From positions 992,001-1,056,000 of the forward strand of contig OZ245769.1 in assembly GCA_965227745.1 (NCBI GenBank): a stretch of DNA of 64,000 nucleotides, written 5' to 3'. The notes below the pieces were generated by a model. That model did not search any database and was not told the origin of the DNA. It worked only from the letters and a program-made list of their open reading frames with translations. Position 1 is the stretch's first letter. Each line of letters starts with the position of its first letter. Of the stretch, positions 37,164 through 45,354 are shown piece after piece. A program made the position numbers and the translations under genes. Origin of the DNA: GAS368 sp965227745. GTDB lineage: Bacteria > Verrucomicrobiota > Verrucomicrobiia > Opitutales > Opitutaceae.

Positions 37164-38156
37164 TTACCAGCGAATCAGGGCACTTCCGTAGGTCAAGCCC
37201 GCCCCAAAGGCCACGAGGAGCGTGAGATCCCCCGCTTTGATCCGGCCCGTGCGGCGCGCTTCATCGAGGGCAAGCGGGATCGACGCGGCGGAGGTATTGC
37301 CGTAGCGATCGACGTTGACGAAGAAGCGGTCCATGGGGAGCTCGAGATAATCGGAAATGGCCTCAATGATGCGGAGGTTCGCCTGATGGGGGACTACGAG
37401 CGAAATCTGATCAGCACGCAGGTGGTGTTGTTCCAAAATATCCCGGGCGGCCTCATCCATGACACGCACGGCCTGCTTAAAGACCTCGCGGCCCTTCATC
37501 TTAATGAAGTGGCTGCCCGCCGCGATGGAGGCGGCAGAGGCGGGGATACCCGGACCGGCGCCGGGGATGCAGAGCGATTGCACGTGCTCGCCGAGCGAGC
37601 CAAGATTCGAGCCGATGAGACCAATGCCAGGTGTATCGCTGGCGCCGACGACCACTGCGCCCGCACCGTCGCCAAAGAGCACGCAGGTGGTGCGGTCTTT
37701 CCAGTCGACGATGGAGGAGAGCTTTTCGACGCCGATGATCAGAGCCTTGCGATACCGGCCGGAGGCGACCATGGCGCAGGCGGTGTCGAGTGCGTAGAGA
37801 AAGCCCGTGCACGCGGCGCTCAGGTCGAAGCAAGCGGCCGTCGTCCGAATGCCCATTTTCTGCTGGATGATGCACGCCGTGGCGGGCATCGGCAGATCGG
37901 GCGTGAGCGTGGCGACAATCAATAAATCGATATCGGCCGAGGTCAGGCCGGCGTTCTCGAGCGCGCTCTTTGCGGCTTGGACGCCCATGTCTGAGGCAGC
38001 CTCGCCCTCAGCCGCGATGCGCCGCTCCTTGATGCCGCTGCGGGTCTGAATCCACTCATCCGAAGTGTCCACAAGCTTGGACAACTCGGCATTGGTCATG
38101 ACGCGCGCGGGCGCATATGAGCCGGTGCCGAGGATGACGGTGGAAAGCGTGGACAT
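37164..38156 (-). CDS. fabH: Beta-ketoacyl-ACP synthase III
   Basis: 330 aa. It condenses acetyl-CoA with malonyl-ACP to start fatty-acid synthesis. The catalytic Cys is about residue 116 (FDLSAACTGFLYAL), the His in SLVVPHQANLRI and the Asn in RYGNTSAASIPLAL. It lies in the classical rpmF-plsX-fabH order, 36 bp after plsX. Confidence 0.97.
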   Translation of the reverse strand: MSTLSTVILGTGSYAPARVMTNAELSKLVDTSDEWIQTRSGIKERRIAAEGEAASDMGVQAAKSALENAGLTSADIDLLIVATLTPDLPMPATACIIQQKMGIRTTAACFDLSAACTGFLYALDTACAMVASGRYRKALIIGVEKLSSIVDWKDRTTCVLFGDGAGAVVVGASDTPGIGLIGSNLGSLGEHVQSLCIPGAGPGIPASAASIAAGSHFIKMKGREVFKQAVRVMDEAARDILEQHHLRADQISLVVPHQANLRIIEAISDYLELPMDRFFVNVDRYGNTSAASIPLALDEARRTGRIKAGDLTLLVAFGAGLTYGSALIRW

Positions 38157-38191
38157 GAAGGAAACGTAAAGGGGACGCGGCGGACGCGGGC

Positions 38192-39259
38192 TCAGTTCGC
38201 CGAAGGTGCGGCGGCGATGAGGGCGTTGGCGCGGGCGACGTCGGCCTCGATGAGATGGTTCATGTCGGCCTTGATGATTTCGTGGGCGGCAAGAATCGCA
38301 CTGCGGAAAGCGTGACGATTAGACGATCCGTGGGCCTTGAGCACGTGGCCATTCAGGCCGAGGAGGGGCGCGCCGCCGTAGCGCTCGGGATTGATTCGCT
38401 CCTTGAGCGCGGCAAAGGCCGGCTTGGCGAGAAATGCGCCGGTCTGGCGAATCGGGTTGGCGTTCAGCTCGGCCTTCAACGTATTGGAGAAAAACTTCGC
38501 GAGCGACTCCCAGCTCTTGAGCAAGATGTTACCCACGAACCCGTCGCATACCACGACGTCGACGTGATCCGTGAAAACTTGGAACCCCTCGATCGGGCCG
38601 GCGTAGTTTATGATCTCACCGTCGATCCGCCGAAGGAGTTCGCTGGTCTCGGCGATCAGGGCGTTACCTTTGCCCTCCTCCGTGCCGATGGTGATCAGGC
38701 CCACGCGAGGCTTTTGCACGCCGAGGCGCACGCGGCAGTAGTGGCTGCCTAAGATGGCGTTGTGCACGAGATGCGCCGCTTCCGCCTGCGGATTGGCCCC
38801 GGCGTCGATCAGGATAAAGTGTCCGCCTTCGCGCGGGATGATCGCGGCCAAGGCCGGTCGAGCCACGCCTTCCATGGTGCGAAGGCGCAGGGTGCCTCCG
38901 GCCATGAGCGCGCCAGTATTTCCGCAACTGACGGCTGCGCTGGCCTCGCCATTTTTTACGAGCTCGATGGCGCGAACCATCGAGGAGTCCTTCTTCTTCT
39001 TCAGCGCGTTCAGCGGTTTGTCGTCCATCGTCACGACCTCGGAGGCGTGAAAAAGCGACACCCGTGGATCGGCTGTGAGGCCCGCCTCAGCGAGGAGGGG
39101 CTTTAGCTCCAGCTCATTGCCCACCAAGGTGATGGGATTGAGCGTCGGCGACTGATGAAGTGCCAGTTTGACCGCGGCGACGATCTCGGCCGGACCGAGG
39201 TCGCCGCCCATGGCGTCAACTGCAATGCGCCCGCTGCTGGCGCCGGACGTGGTGACCAT
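38192..39259 (-). CDS. plsX: Phosphate acyltransferase
   Basis: 355 aa. PlsX makes acyl-phosphate from acyl-ACP for phospholipid synthesis. Landmarks are RIAVDAMGGDLGPAEIV at the start, SAAVSCGNTGALMAGGTL, FILIDAGANPQAEAAHLVH and VVCDGFVGNILLKSWES. It stands between rpmF and fabH. Confidence 0.97.
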   Translation of the reverse strand: MVTTSGASSGRIAVDAMGGDLGPAEIVAAVKLALHQSPTLNPITLVGNELELKPLLAEAGLTADPRVSLFHASEVVTMDDKPLNALKKKKDSSMVRAIELVKNGEASAAVSCGNTGALMAGGTLRLRTMEGVARPALAAIIPREGGHFILIDAGANPQAEAAHLVHNAILGSHYCRVRLGVQKPRVGLITIGTEEGKGNALIAETSELLRRIDGEIINYAGPIEGFQVFTDHVDVVVCDGFVGNILLKSWESLAKFFSNTLKAELNANPIRQTGAFLAKPAFAALKERINPERYGGAPLLGLNGHVLKAHGSSNRHAFRSAILAAHEIIKADMNHLIEADVARANALIAAAPSAN

Positions 39260-39294
39260 CGCTGGGATGGCAGGGAAATCGAAACGACCGAGGC

Positions 39295-39474
39295 TTAGAC
39301 CTCGACGTTGAGAACCTGACGACCGCGGTACATGCCGTTCTTCGGATTCACGCGGTGCGGGCGGAAAGCGGTGCCATCGGTCGGATCCTTGGCAAACTCG
39401 GGAGCGATGAAAGCGTTGGCCGCGCGGCGGTTAGCACTGCGGCGTTTGGACTGTTTGCGTTTCGGATTGGCCAT
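39295..39474 (-). CDS. rpmF: 50S ribosomal protein L32
   Basis: 59 aa from the ATG at 39474: MANPKRKQSKRRSANRR, then AANAFIAPEFAKD and RVNPKNGMYRGRQVLNVEV. The KRKQSKRRS N-terminus and the gene order before plsX are diagnostic. The zinc-ligand cysteines of some L32 forms are absent, the zinc-free type. The preceding 240 bp to uppP hold no gene. A TATATTTACCTATATT stretch near 39650 is AT-rich and could carry a promoter. Confidence 0.95.
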   Translation of the reverse strand: MANPKRKQSKRRSANRRAANAFIAPEFAKDPTDGTAFRPHRVNPKNGMYRGRQVLNVEV

Positions 39475-39714
39475 GTGAGGAAGTTATTTGAGTGCGTGCG
39501 CTGCCTAAACAGCTCTCGCGGTTTTTGTGAAAAGGTCGAATTAAAGAGCCCGCTAATGTCGCGTCAAGCGCCATATCGCTCAACTTGTTTCGTGAACGTG
39601 ACGGAGGTGCAAAAGGTGCGGTCGCGCCGCCCGTCATCAACCTATATTTACCTATATTCGCCTTTCGCCGCCTTTAACTCCGACCCCATCGCTGAAGATC
39701 CGCGAAAACTCCCG

Positions 39715-40797
39715 TCACATCACGTAAAACACCACCGCGAGTACTCCGGCAAACGCGATGCGATACCACGCAAAGGCCGCCAGTCCGTGCCGCGTCAGCC
39801 AGTGCACGAGAAACCGCACGCAGACCGCCGCCGTGACCGCCGCGACCAACGCCCCGAGCAGCACGTGCGACCAGCCGAAGACTTGGATCATCGCCGCGCC
39901 GCTCTTGTAGCTCTTTAAGACCGTCGCGCCCGTCAGCGTGATCAGACCGAGCAAAAAGCTGAACTCCGCCGAGCGCCGCGGATCGAGCCCGACGAAATAT
40001 CCACCCACGATCGTCATCATCGAGCGGCTCGTGCCGGGCCACATCGCCACGCACTGCAGCGCGCCGATGGTCGCGGCCTTCTGGGGCGTGAGGTCGGCGA
40101 AGTCGTCGCGCTTCGTGTTCGCGACCAACTTCTGTTTCCGGCGCCAATACTCCGCATAGAGCATCAGTCCCGCGCCCGCGATTTGCGCGATGATCACCGC
40201 GCCAACGGAGAACAAATGCTCATCGATCCAATCGTGCGCGAGCAGACCGATCACCGCCGCCGGGAAAAACGCCACGAGCAGCGTGATCAGCAATCGCAAT
40301 CCCGCCGGATCGCGCCCGATGAGTCCGCGCAACATCGAGAGAATCGGCGCCCAATAGAGCAACGCCACCGCCGCGATCGCGCCGAATTGGATCACCACCG
40401 TGTACGTGTCCGCCGCCAGTTTCAGCGTGAGCGGTTCGCCATTCGGCCGCTTCGTCGAGGGCTTCTTGTAATAGAGCGGCTTGCCATCTGCGCCGGTCAA
40501 AGGCGTTTCCGATTCGAGATGGAGCAACCGCGACACCACGATCAAGTGCCCCGTCGACGACACCGGCAAAAATTCCGTCACGCCTTCGACCACGCCCAAA
40601 ATGATCGCGTCCCCGATGCTCAATTCCGCCAGCGGCGCAGTCTTGTTTCCCGTCGCGGCGACGCTCGCCGCCGCACTCGTCGTTTTCGGTGCCGCTCCCG
40701 GCTGCGGCTGATTTTGCGCCTGCGCCAATCCGGCGGAGACGAGACCAAAGAAAAATAGTGCTGTGAGGACGATGGGGCGCACGCGTGTTGGTTTCAT
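39715..40797 (-). CDS. uppP: Undecaprenyl-diphosphatase
   Basis: 360 aa. It recycles the undecaprenyl carrier for peptidoglycan. The family signature VEGVTEFLPVSSTGHLI, the AMWPGTSRSMMTIVGGYFVGL segment and about eight membrane helices are present. Unusual: about 60 extra N-terminal residues form a signal-like helix (LTALFFFGLVSAGLA) plus a Gln/Ala linker, and about 30 residues (PLTGADGKPLYYKKPSTKR region) lie after the first motif. The start could therefore be reconsidered, but no better Met exists before the motif. Confidence 0.93.
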   Translation of the reverse strand: MKPTRVRPIVLTALFFFGLVSAGLAQAQNQPQPGAAPKTTSAAASVAATGNKTAPLAELSIGDAIILGVVEGVTEFLPVSSTGHLIVVSRLLHLESETPLTGADGKPLYYKKPSTKRPNGEPLTLKLAADTYTVVIQFGAIAAVALLYWAPILSMLRGLIGRDPAGLRLLITLLVAFFPAAVIGLLAHDWIDEHLFSVGAVIIAQIAGAGLMLYAEYWRRKQKLVANTKRDDFADLTPQKAATIGALQCVAMWPGTSRSMMTIVGGYFVGLDPRRSAEFSFLLGLITLTGATVLKSYKSGAAMIQVFGWSHVLLGALVAAVTAAVCVRFLVHWLTRHGLAAFAWYRIAFAGVLAVVFYVM

Positions 40798-40858
40798 TTT
40801 CGCAAGAGCAGTGCAAATTTATTTGCCGCGCGCCGCCAGCCCGACTCACTGAGCGCAC

Positions 40859-41905
40859 ATGCCCCAGCTCGCCGACCTCACGACGCAACTCGCCGCTGGC
40901 CACAACCTCACGCCAGCCGAAGTCGAGGCCGCCGCCGCCGCGCTCGCCGGCACGGATACGAGCGACGACGCCAAAGCCGCCTTTCTCTCCGCGCTCGCGC
41001 AGAAGGGCGAAACGGTCGAGGAGGTCGCCGCCTTCGCCGTCGCGTTTCGCTCGCGCGCCATCAATCCCGGCGTCGAGGCGTGGGCGCCCCAGGCCATCGA
41101 TATCGTCGGCACCGGCGGTGATCACGCTGGCGGTTTCAACATCTCCAGTCTCGTCGTCCTCACGCTCGCCAGCGCCGGCGTGGTCGTGATGAAGCACGGC
41201 AACCGCGCCATCACGTCCAAGTCCGGCAGCGCCGATCTGCTCGCCGCCCTGGGCGTCAATCTCGAGGCGCCGCCCGAGAAAATGCGCGGCGCGCTCGCCG
41301 AGCTTGGCTACGTTTTCTTTTTCGCGCCCGCGTATCACCCGACGTTTAAAAACATCGGCCCGGTGCGCAAGGCGCTCGCCGCGAAGGGCCAGCGGACGGT
41401 CTTCAATATCCTCGGCCCGCTCATCAATCCCGGCCGGCCCGCCCATGTGCTGCTCGGCTCGTTTTCCGAGGCGTGGGTGCCGAAGCTCGCCGGCGCGCTG
41501 GATGCGCTCGGCGCGCAGGCGGGCCTTGCCGCTCATGGCGTGATCGAGCCCGGCCGCGGCATCGACGAGCTCACCAGCGCCACCGCCAATCGGGTGCGCG
41601 GTTTCGGTCGTATCCGGGATTTGGATACCATCTGGCGCGCTGAGGACTTCGGTCTTCAGACCGCGCCGTTTTCCGACCTCCTCGGCGGCGATCTCACGGC
41701 GAATCTTGCCATCGTCGAGGCGCTCCTTGCCGGTCGCGGTCCGCGCGGTCTCGTCGATACCATCGTGCTGAATGCCGCCGTCTCCCTGTGGATCGTGGGC
41801 AAAGTCCCCACCGTCCGCGACGGCATCGGCGCAGCCCGGGAGCAGCTTCTCGGCGGTGGCGTGCAAAAGAAAATCGCGGCCACCAAATCCTTTTACCAAT
41901 CATGA
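40859..41905 (+). CDS. trpD: Anthranilate phosphoribosyltransferase
   Basis: 348 aa. Second step of tryptophan synthesis. The PRPP site is IDIVGTGGDHAGGFNISSL, then MKHGNRAITSKSGSADLLAALG, FFFAPAYHPTFKNIGPVRK and VFNILGPLINPGRP. It overlaps glmM by four bases (ATGA). It is detached from other trp genes in this window. Confidence 0.97.
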   Translation: MPQLADLTTQLAAGHNLTPAEVEAAAAALAGTDTSDDAKAAFLSALAQKGETVEEVAAFAVAFRSRAINPGVEAWAPQAIDIVGTGGDHAGGFNISSLVVLTLASAGVVVMKHGNRAITSKSGSADLLAALGVNLEAPPEKMRGALAELGYVFFFAPAYHPTFKNIGPVRKALAAKGQRTVFNILGPLINPGRPAHVLLGSFSEAWVPKLAGALDALGAQAGLAAHGVIEPGRGIDELTSATANRVRGFGRIRDLDTIWRAEDFGLQTAPFSDLLGGDLTANLAIVEALLAGRGPRGLVDTIVLNAAVSLWIVGKVPTVRDGIGAAREQLLGGGVQKKIAATKSFYQS

Positions 41906-43302
41906 GCAGAAAATACTTCGGCACCGACGGCGTTCGCGGGCCCTTTGGCGGCCCGGTGGTCAACGAGGAATTCGCCGCGCGGCTCGCCCAAGCGGCCGTG
42001 CGTTGGCTGCAGGGTGCCGGTGAGCGTCGCCGCCCGCGCGGCGCGATGGGTGCGCTGCCAGATGCCTTTACGGAAGATCGTCGCGCCACTCGGGGCATTG
42101 GCCGCGTGCTCATCGGCCGCGATACGCGCGGCTCGGGCGCGGCCCTCGAAGCCGCCGTCGCCCGCGGTCTGCGCGCCGCCGGTGCGGAGCCGATTTCACT
42201 CGGCATTTTGCCCACGCCGGCCGTCGCGCGCGCGGTGCGTTCCTCGCGGGCCCGTCTCGGCGTCGTCATCACGGCGTCCCATAATCCGGCCTCGGATAAT
42301 GGCATCAAGTTTTTCGGCCCCAGCGGCGTGAAGCTCACCGATGAGGATGAGCAGATCATCGAGAGCCATCTCGGCGACGTCGTGGCCGACTTGGAGACTG
42401 TGGCCGGGCAGGGGGACGGTGCCGTGCGGGACTACATCGCCGCCGCACAGGCGATGCTTCCGGCAAATTCGCTCCGTGATTGGCGCATCGTCCTCGATAC
42501 GGCCAATGGTGCCACGCACGCCACCAGTCCCGTCGTCCTTCGCGCCCTCGGGGCCGAGGTTATCGGCCTCGGCGACCAGCCCGACGGCAACAATATCAAC
42601 GCCGGCGTCGGCAGCGAGCATCCGCAGCCGCTCGCGGAAAAAGTCCGCGCGTCAAACGCCCGGCTCGGCATCGCCCACGATGGCGATGGCGACCGCTGCA
42701 TCCTGTGCGACGAGCGCGGCGGTGTGCTCGATGGCGATGAGATTCTCACCATTCTCGCCACCCATGCGATGGGTCAGGGGAAGCTGGCCAAAAACACCCT
42801 CGTCGTCACCGTGCAGAGTAATCTCGGGGTCGATGCCGCCCTCGCTGCCGTCGGTGGCCGCACGCTGCGCACCAATGTCGGCGACCGCTACGTGATCGAG
42901 CGCATGTTTGCCGAGGGCGCCACGCTCGGCGGCGAGTCCAGCGGCCATATCATCTGCGCCGAAGTCTCACCAACCGGTGACGGCCTCGTCGCCGCGCTCA
43001 AGGTCATCGAGGTCATGCTCGCGACCGGCAAGCCGTTGTCGGAACTGCGCACGGTGATGAAGAAATTCCCACAGCTCACCGCCGCGATTAAAGTCCGCGA
43101 AAAGAAGCCCATCGACACGCTGCCAGGCCTGAGCGCGACGATTGCCGCATTGGAATCCGAACTCGGCGCGCAGGGCCGCGTTTTGGTCCGTTATTCCGGC
43201 ACCGAAGCCAAACTGCGTCTGCTCGTCGAAGGCCCCAGCCACGAAATCGTCGCCGCCGGCCTCAAACGCCTCGAATCCGCCGTCCAGGCCGAATTGGGCT
43301 AG
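41902..43302 (+). CDS. glmM: Phosphoglucosamine mutase
   Basis: 466 aa from the ATG at 41902, which overlaps the trpD stop. It converts glucosamine-6-P to glucosamine-1-P for UDP-GlcNAc. The start is RKYFGTDGVRG. The active serine is residue 126 in VVITASHNPASDNGIKFFG, the metal loop is AHDGDGDRCILCD, the sugar-binding loop is GGESSGHIIC, and the phosphate loop is VLVRYSGTEAKLRLLVEG. An extra segment at residues about 38-66 (RRRPRGAMGALPDAFTEDRR) makes it slightly longer than most GlmM proteins and pushes the active Ser from about 100 to 126. Confidence 0.97.
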   Translation: MSRKYFGTDGVRGPFGGPVVNEEFAARLAQAAVRWLQGAGERRRPRGAMGALPDAFTEDRRATRGIGRVLIGRDTRGSGAALEAAVARGLRAAGAEPISLGILPTPAVARAVRSSRARLGVVITASHNPASDNGIKFFGPSGVKLTDEDEQIIESHLGDVVADLETVAGQGDGAVRDYIAAAQAMLPANSLRDWRIVLDTANGATHATSPVVLRALGAEVIGLGDQPDGNNINAGVGSEHPQPLAEKVRASNARLGIAHDGDGDRCILCDERGGVLDGDEILTILATHAMGQGKLAKNTLVVTVQSNLGVDAALAAVGGRTLRTNVGDRYVIERMFAEGATLGGESSGHIICAEVSPTGDGLVAALKVIEVMLATGKPLSELRTVMKKFPQLTAAIKVREKKPIDTLPGLSATIAALESELGAQGRVLVRYSGTEAKLRLLVEGPSHEIVAAGLKRLESAVQAELG

Positions 43303-43309
43303 GGTCAGC

Positions 43310-43369
43310 AGGTGGACGGCGATCTCCGAGCGCCGTCTTCAGAAGTCCGGAATTCAGCCGCAATTTTCC
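43310..43369. repeat. Dispersed palindromic repeat, copy 2, and flanking spacer to provirus
   Basis: The first 28 bases (43310-43337) are identical to the copy at 63066. The tail resembles the minus-strand reading of the 16635 copy (GCCGTCTTCAG, CCGCAATTTTCC). The spacer 43370-43540 contains no recognisable gene. It is pyrimidine-rich and leads to the left provirus boundary. Confidence 0.65.
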
Positions 43370-43536
43370 TGATCGCGCTGACGTTTGGCCCGACGCCTTT
43401 GCCAGCCATCCAAACCTCACGCGCATCATTGCGCAGCGCGCCGCGCATCAGGAATCCCGACGGTTTTGACCCCAACCCCCGGTTTCCGTCCGAATCAGCC
43501 CCCAGTCCCACCCCCTCTCCAACTCCTCCCTCCGCT

Positions 43537-43564
43537 TTATCGCACAATGAACATTCCGGCTTAG
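43537..43564 (+). other. Left attachment junction (dif-like, degenerate XerD arm)
   Basis: The XerC-arm position 43537-43547 ends in CGCACAA, the central six bases are TGAACA, identical to the right site, and the arm expected to bind XerD (43554-43564, TTCCGGCTTAG) departs strongly from the consensus TTATGTTAAAT. In the integrated state this degenerate arm lies on the phage side, so it should derive from attP. Confidence 0.75.
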
Positions 43565-43590
43565 ATCGAGCATCGCGGGGGCCTCCGGGG

Positions 43591-43866
43591 TTAGAGTTTC
43601 GTCGTATCCTTTTTCAGGATACGAACGGCGTTGAGCAGGGCGGCGGAAGTCTCGGCGCGCGTGAGGGGCTTCCGCTGCTTGGCGAGGCCGTCGTGATAGG
43701 CGGCGAGGACGCGGTAAAACTCCGCCGCGCTCCCGCAGCGGGAAAGCTCATTGGCAACGTGCGTCAGCAGACGATTGACCGTGCCGAAGCCGGTCTTTTT
43801 CACGAGGGCTTCGAGGCGCTTGTCGCGCTTGGCGTCGCCGGGAATCTCAATGCCGTTTTTACTCAT
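43591..43866 (-). CDS. Provirus hypothetical protein, 91 aa
   Basis: Last minus-strand gene before the left junction. A soluble, helical, basic protein: GDAKRDKRLEALVKKTGFG, VNRLLTHVANELSRCGSAAE, PLTRAETSAALLNAVRILKK. Its ATG shares one base with the TGA of the upstream 25-aa gene (TGATG), so translation is probably coupled. No family recognised. Its position at the end of the transcript and the absence of membrane segments suggest an accessory or regulatory role. Confidence 0.7.
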   Translation of the reverse strand: MSKNGIEIPGDAKRDKRLEALVKKTGFGTVNRLLTHVANELSRCGSAAEFYRVLAAYHDGLAKQRKPLTRAETSAALLNAVRILKKDTTKL

Positions 43867-43943
43867 CAGTCGCGGCGGCTAGAACTCATGAAGAACAGCA
43901 GAAACACGAACAGGCAGAGGAGGCAGAGAGTTTCAGTGCTCAT
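43866..43943 (-). CDS. Provirus 25-aa transmembrane peptide
   Basis: MSTETLCLLCLFVFLLFFM followed by SSSRRD. One hydrophobic helix and a basic tail. A GGGAGG element about 8 bases before the ATG at 43943 is a good Shine-Dalgarno site. Its start overlaps the stop of the preceding 43-aa gene (ATGA) and its stop overlaps the next start. It could be a lysis or virion-membrane peptide. Confidence 0.65.
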   Translation of the reverse strand: MSTETLCLLCLFVFLLFFMSSSRRD

Positions 43944-44071
43944 GGCCAATCCCTCCCGAACCAGACTTTCTGAGACCACTTAAGCCGAGCATACTCGCGC
44001 TGAGCCGCCATCACGGCGCAAATAATGAGGGCGCATTTCACGCGAAACCAAATGCGGCGAAGAAGGCTCAT
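43940..44071 (-). CDS. Provirus 43-aa membrane peptide
   Basis: ATG at 44071 overlaps the stop of the upstream gene (ATGA), and its TGA overlaps the next ATG. The product MSLLRRIWFRVKCALIICAV then MAAQREYARLKWSQ has a basic N-terminus, one hydrophobic stretch and a charged C-terminal half, an inside-positive topology. Found by the overlap chain rather than by homology. Confidence 0.55.
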   Translation of the reverse strand: MSLLRRIWFRVKCALIICAVMAAQREYARLKWSQKVWFGRDWP

Positions 44072-44286
44072 TCGGTAGACTCTTCGAGTTCCACTAGATG
44101 CGTTTTGCCGATCAGGTCGCGAATGAGATTCGCGTACGCTTCACCGCCTCTTGGGCCGTAGTGTAGCGCGTGCCCTTTGTCGGGAGTGAGTTGGACAGCG
44201 AACTCAAGCCGGAGGTCATTTAAGCCTTTGACGTAGCTCTTAATGCCGGTCCGGCGTTCGAGTGCGGCGATGACGAAAGAATTCAT
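44068..44286 (-). CDS. Provirus hypothetical protein, 72 aa
   Basis: Start ATG at 44286, chosen because it overlaps the upstream stop (ATGA). The product MNSFVIAALERRTGIKSYVK ends acidic (LVELEESTE). A small soluble protein with no recognised motif. It lies inside the coupled minus-strand chain of accessory genes 44887-43591. Confidence 0.65.
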   Translation of the reverse strand: MNSFVIAALERRTGIKSYVKGLNDLRLEFAVQLTPDKGHALHYGPRGGEAYANLIRDLIGKTHLVELEESTE

Positions 44287-44630
44287 GAGGAGATGAAGGA
44301 AAGGCCGAGGTGATCGGCGAGCGTGCGCCAATCGTGCTTGGTCGCGCCGGTGCCGAGGGGGAGACCCATCCGCCCGATTTGCGCGGTGCGGAGGTAGCTG
44401 TTGAGCGCGCCGACTGAATCGCGCGTCATGGTGTTTTCGCCGCAGCGAAACCAGCGAATCGAGTCGCGCGTGTGCGCCACTTCGCGGAGGACGGCGAGAA
44501 GAACGGCGGCGCTGGAGGTTTCGACCAAGCGCCCGCCTTCGAGTTTAAGACACACTTCCGGAATCCCGAAATAGTCGGGCTTCGAGTCCGGGGCGACTTC
44601 CGCCCCGCGAGACTGGCGGGGGTAGCTCAA
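44283..44630 (-). CDS. Provirus hypothetical protein, 115 aa
   Basis: Soluble, with LLAVLREVAHTRDSIRWFRC and GALNSYLRTAQIGRMGLPLG, then KHDWRTLADHLGLSF. The second half resembles helical DNA-binding or hub proteins only weakly, and I do not assign a family. ATGA overlaps join it to both neighbours. Confidence 0.65.
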   Translation of the reverse strand: MSYPRQSRGAEVAPDSKPDYFGIPEVCLKLEGGRLVETSSAAVLLAVLREVAHTRDSIRWFRCGENTMTRDSVGALNSYLRTAQIGRMGLPLGTGATKHDWRTLADHLGLSFISS

Positions 44631-44887
44631 AGCGCGCGAACCCAGCGTTGCGCCCCGGCATCGTCGTTGCCGTCCGTCGCGATGAAAACCGACTCCGCGC
44701 CCGGGACGTGCATCAGATCAGCGTTCACGGCGAATGCGCCGGGCTTCACGTAGTGGGGCCGGTCGAGATGCAGCGACCAACCGAAAGCCGCATCGCGGAA
44801 AACAAGGATGTAACCGTGAGACGGAAAAAGCTCGGGATCGCGAGCGTGAGCGGCGCGAGCGAGGGCGATGGCGTTGGCGGTATTCAT
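44627..44887 (-). CDS. Provirus hypothetical protein, 86 aa
   Basis: First gene of the leftmost minus-strand operon: MNTANAIALARAAHARDPEL, SHGYILVFRDAAFGWSLHLD, GAESVFIATDGNDDAGAQRW. An alpha/beta soluble protein, no recognised family. It is transcribed away from the plus-strand regulator candidate at 45051. The 163-bp gap between them carries a palindrome and presumably both promoters. Confidence 0.68.
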   Translation of the reverse strand: MNTANAIALARAAHARDPELFPSHGYILVFRDAAFGWSLHLDRPHYVKPGAFAVNADLMHVPGAESVFIATDGNDDAGAQRWVRAL

Positions 44888-44981
44888 GGGGTGAAGCGGA
44901 TGGATTTTCGCGCTTGGGCGGGCGTTGTGGCCTGAAACCTCGGGGCTTCGCCACTCAACCTTCGCCCTCCCAAGCGCGGTC

Positions 44982-45008
44982 TGGAGTATGGATAGTCTGT
45001 ATACTCCA
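44982..45008. promoter_or_regulatory. Candidate operator palindrome in the divergent promoter region
   Basis: TGGAGTAT (44982-44989) and its exact complement ATACTCCA (45001-45008) are separated by 11 bases, so the half-sites are about two helical turns apart. It lies between the divergent starts at 44887 and 45051. A related TGGAATAT occurs upstream of rep at 56590. Confidence 0.5.
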
Positions 45009-45050
45009 CATATTTCAAGCTTTCTTTGTTACCTTTAGACTCTGTAGCGG

Positions 45051-45293
45051 TTGAGTAGGTATCTCGTGGGCAAATCCAGAATCGCTTCCCCCGTCAGTGC
45101 TCAGGTCAAAAACAGCATCGTAGCCGAATTGGTTCGGCGCGGTGATGCCCTCGGCATCGGAAAAAGTTCTTACGCGGCGCTCGTCTTCGAGTGGTGGGAA
45201 GCGCAGGGATTTCCGGCAGTGACCCAGCCTGACAAGCTGATGCAGGCAGCGAAGAAAATGGGGGACGACGGAGAGAAGCGTAAAGCGAGCTAA
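45051..45293 (+). CDS. Candidate provirus regulator, 80 aa
   Basis: TTG start at 45051, or GTG at 45066. The product contains SRIASPVSAQVKNSIVAELV and LGIGKSSYAALVFEWWEAQG. The pattern of a short basic strand followed by two helices resembles ribbon-helix-helix repressors, but this is an inference. It is the only small gene on the plus strand of the element, next to a palindrome, as expected for a lysogeny switch. Confidence 0.55.
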   Translation: MSRYLVGKSRIASPVSAQVKNSIVAELVRRGDALGIGKSSYAALVFEWWEAQGFPAVTQPDKLMQAAKKMGDDGEKRKAS

Positions 45294-45354
45294 GGGTTTC
45301 TTCGACTGGACAGATCCTACTATTTCCCAGCGGCGAAGAGTTGCCAGCCCCGCC

